From Phycisphaerales bacterium (GTDB taxonomy: Bacteria > Planctomycetota > Phycisphaerae > Phycisphaerales > SM1A02): DNA of 64,000 nucleotides. The stretch is from positions 62,001-126,000 of the forward strand of contig JAQWTL010000033.1 in the NCBI GenBank assembly GCA_029242715.1. Reading direction: 5' to 3'. The notes under the pieces were generated by a model. It did not search any database and was not told where the DNA came from. It was given only the letters and a program-made list of their open reading frames with translations. Shown piece after piece: positions 63,066 through 64,000 of the stretch. A program made the translations under genes and the position numbers. Positions within the stretch are counted from its first letter, which is position 1; each line of letters starts with the position of its first letter.

Positions 63066-64000
63066 ATGACGCCAGATCACAAGACGAAGCTGGCCCGGGC
63101 CGCGTCTGGTCTCATGTCAAAGCCGATCCATGCCATTCTCCTAGCCTCGATTGCCTTGCTTTTAACGCCATCTCTGAACTCCTTCGTGATGGCTGATGAA
63201 GTTGCCACAGTGCCAAGCAATGCACCTGTATGCGATGGCGCAGCCCCTTGGCCAACAATGTTCGCGCCACGGAGCGCACCGGCTCAAGAAATCCTGAACA
63301 TCACATGGCTGGTCATCGGCATTGTTGGTGCCCTGGGAATCATTGTGATGACGATGATCATCTTCAGCATCATCCGCTATCGCTACAAGGAAGGCGATGA
63401 TGAAACCGAGCCAGCACAAATTTATGGCAGCAATCCAATCGAATTGGCCTGGACCATCCTGCCAACCCTGATTGTCTTCGTGTTGTTCATGGTTTCGGCC
63501 CGTGGCATCTTCGAAATCGAAAAGGAAACCCCACCAGAAGGTTCCCTGGAAGTCACCGTTGTCGGACACCGATGGTGGTGGGAATTCGAATACCCCGAGT
63601 ATGGGTTCGTGACTGCCAATGAACTCCATATACCCATTGGCGATGATGGCACACCGATCCCGACTTTCCTCAGCCTTCAGTCGGCAGATGTCATCCATTC
63701 GTTCTGGGTTCCCCAACTTGCTGGCAAGACAGACGTCGTTCCCAATCGTGACAAGAATCACCTGTGGCTCCAACCAAACATGGCTGGCAAGTACCTGGGC
63801 CAATGCGCTGAATACTGCGGCGGCGCCCATGCGAACATGCTGATCACGGTGATCGTGGAACCCGAATCAGAATTCAAGAAGTGGGTCGCCAACCAGCAGA
63901 AATCTGCTGCTGTTGTTCCGGCCGCGACCAAGGGTCGCCATATCTTTGAACGCACCGCTTGTATCAACTGTCATACCGTCCGAGGCACCGTGGCGAACGG
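63066..64000 (+). CDS. coxB: Cytochrome c oxidase subunit II with fused cytochrome c domain, 5' part (runs off the right edge)
   Basis: The frame is open to the last base; about 311 codons are visible. A signal segment (about 22-42), then two membrane segments (about 67-97 and 114-136). The CuA site shows His211, Cys247, Cys251, His255 and Met258 (QCAEYCGGAHANM). A CINCH motif at 299-303 begins a cytochrome c domain, so this is a caa3-type oxidase. GAGGGAG lies 9 bases before the ATG at 63066. The rest of the operon is outside the window. Confidence 0.94.
   Translation, partial: MTPDHKTKLARAASGLMSKPIHAILLASIALLLTPSLNSFVMADEVATVPSNAPVCDGAAPWPTMFAPRSAPAQEILNITWLVIGIVGALGIIVMTMIIFSIIRYRYKEGDDETEPAQIYGSNPIELAWTILPTLIVFVLFMVSARGIFEIEKETPPEGSLEVTVVGHRWWWEFEYPEYGFVTANELHIPIGDDGTPIPTFLSLQSADVIHSFWVPQLAGKTDVVPNRDKNHLWLQPNMAGKYLGQCAEYCGGAHANMLITVIVEPESEFKKWVANQQKSAAVVPAATKGRHIFERTACINCHTVRGTVAN

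Overview
The window reads as an ordinary, densely packed bacterial chromosome from a planctomycete, most likely the Phycisphaerae (inference). Several features support this. There is a small lysine-rich protein (35924-36154) resembling the small basic protein shared by Planctomycetes, Verrucomicrobia and Chlamydiae. A secreted protein ends in dockerin-like repeats next to a C-type-lectin-like domain (12179-12964). Two paralogous membrane proteins carry paired CxxC...CPxC zinc ribbons (782-1648, 1820-2731). There is also an EF-G paralogue (53065-55119) and a caa3-type cytochrome oxidase subunit II with a fused cytochrome c (63066-end). I see no tRNA, rRNA, insertion sequence, prophage or CRISPR array. 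Gene gaps are small, and many neighbours overlap by ATGA or TGATG, so translational coupling is common.

Layout. 1-4.6 kb: 5' part of preA, a duplicated zinc-ribbon membrane gene pair with a leftover preA fragment, a small membrane protein and a DUF819 transporter-like protein. 4.5-13.6 kb: periplasmic and accessory genes: lipoprotein aldose epimerase coupled to an EF-hand protein, a 53-aa helix-turn-helix protein, a DUF4145 pair, an S10 carboxypeptidase, a HAD phosphatase, a Tat-exported berberine-bridge-type flavoenzyme, the lectin/dockerin protein, and an intergenic area rich in hairpins with a 57-aa membrane protein. 13.6-24 kb: PD-(D/E)XK nuclease-like protein, nitrilase, coiled-coil repeat protein, rnc, rpmH, aroK-fur, uppP, ligA and dacB.

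24-32.4 kb is one long minus-strand operon: pyrF, a solute-binding protein, pyk, cinA, folK and two TlpA-like thioredoxin proteins. 32.5-34.7 kb holds a plus-strand set (DUF971, thioesterase, glycosyltransferase-like). It is followed by a candidate structured RNA and a clear intrinsic terminator. 34.7-38 kb is a minus-strand set: TIM barrel, acpS, SPOR-like protein, PVC small basic protein, aminotransferase. 38.1-44.7 kb: moaE, a membrane protein, nth, a beta-propeller lipoprotein, TPR, recX, rhodanese, cdsA and a C4 zinc-ribbon coiled-coil protein.

44.7-48.4 kb: nrdR divergent from thrS-infC, where infC has no ATG, GTG or TTG start and probably begins at ATC. 48.4-55.1 kb is a minus-strand operon: EF-G-like factor, TPR membrane protein, HEAT lipoprotein, zinc-ligand-depleted dehydrogenase, MATE exporter. 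55.2-64 kb: trmL, glyA, ogt, UDP-sugar dehydrogenase, hrpA and the start of the cytochrome oxidase operon.

Most genes are housekeeping: translation (rpmH, thrS, infC, EF-G-like, trmL), DNA repair (ligA, nth, ogt, recX, cinA), cell wall and lipids (uppP, dacB, cdsA, acpS) and central metabolism (pyk, pyrF, glyA). I did not find an obvious new defence or mobile system. The most unusual signals are the multi-hairpin RNA candidate at 34535-34695, the AUC-start infC with its structured leader, the preA-fragment duplication, the hairpin-rich 13.0-13.56 kb region, and several enzymes with missing or shifted metal ligands.
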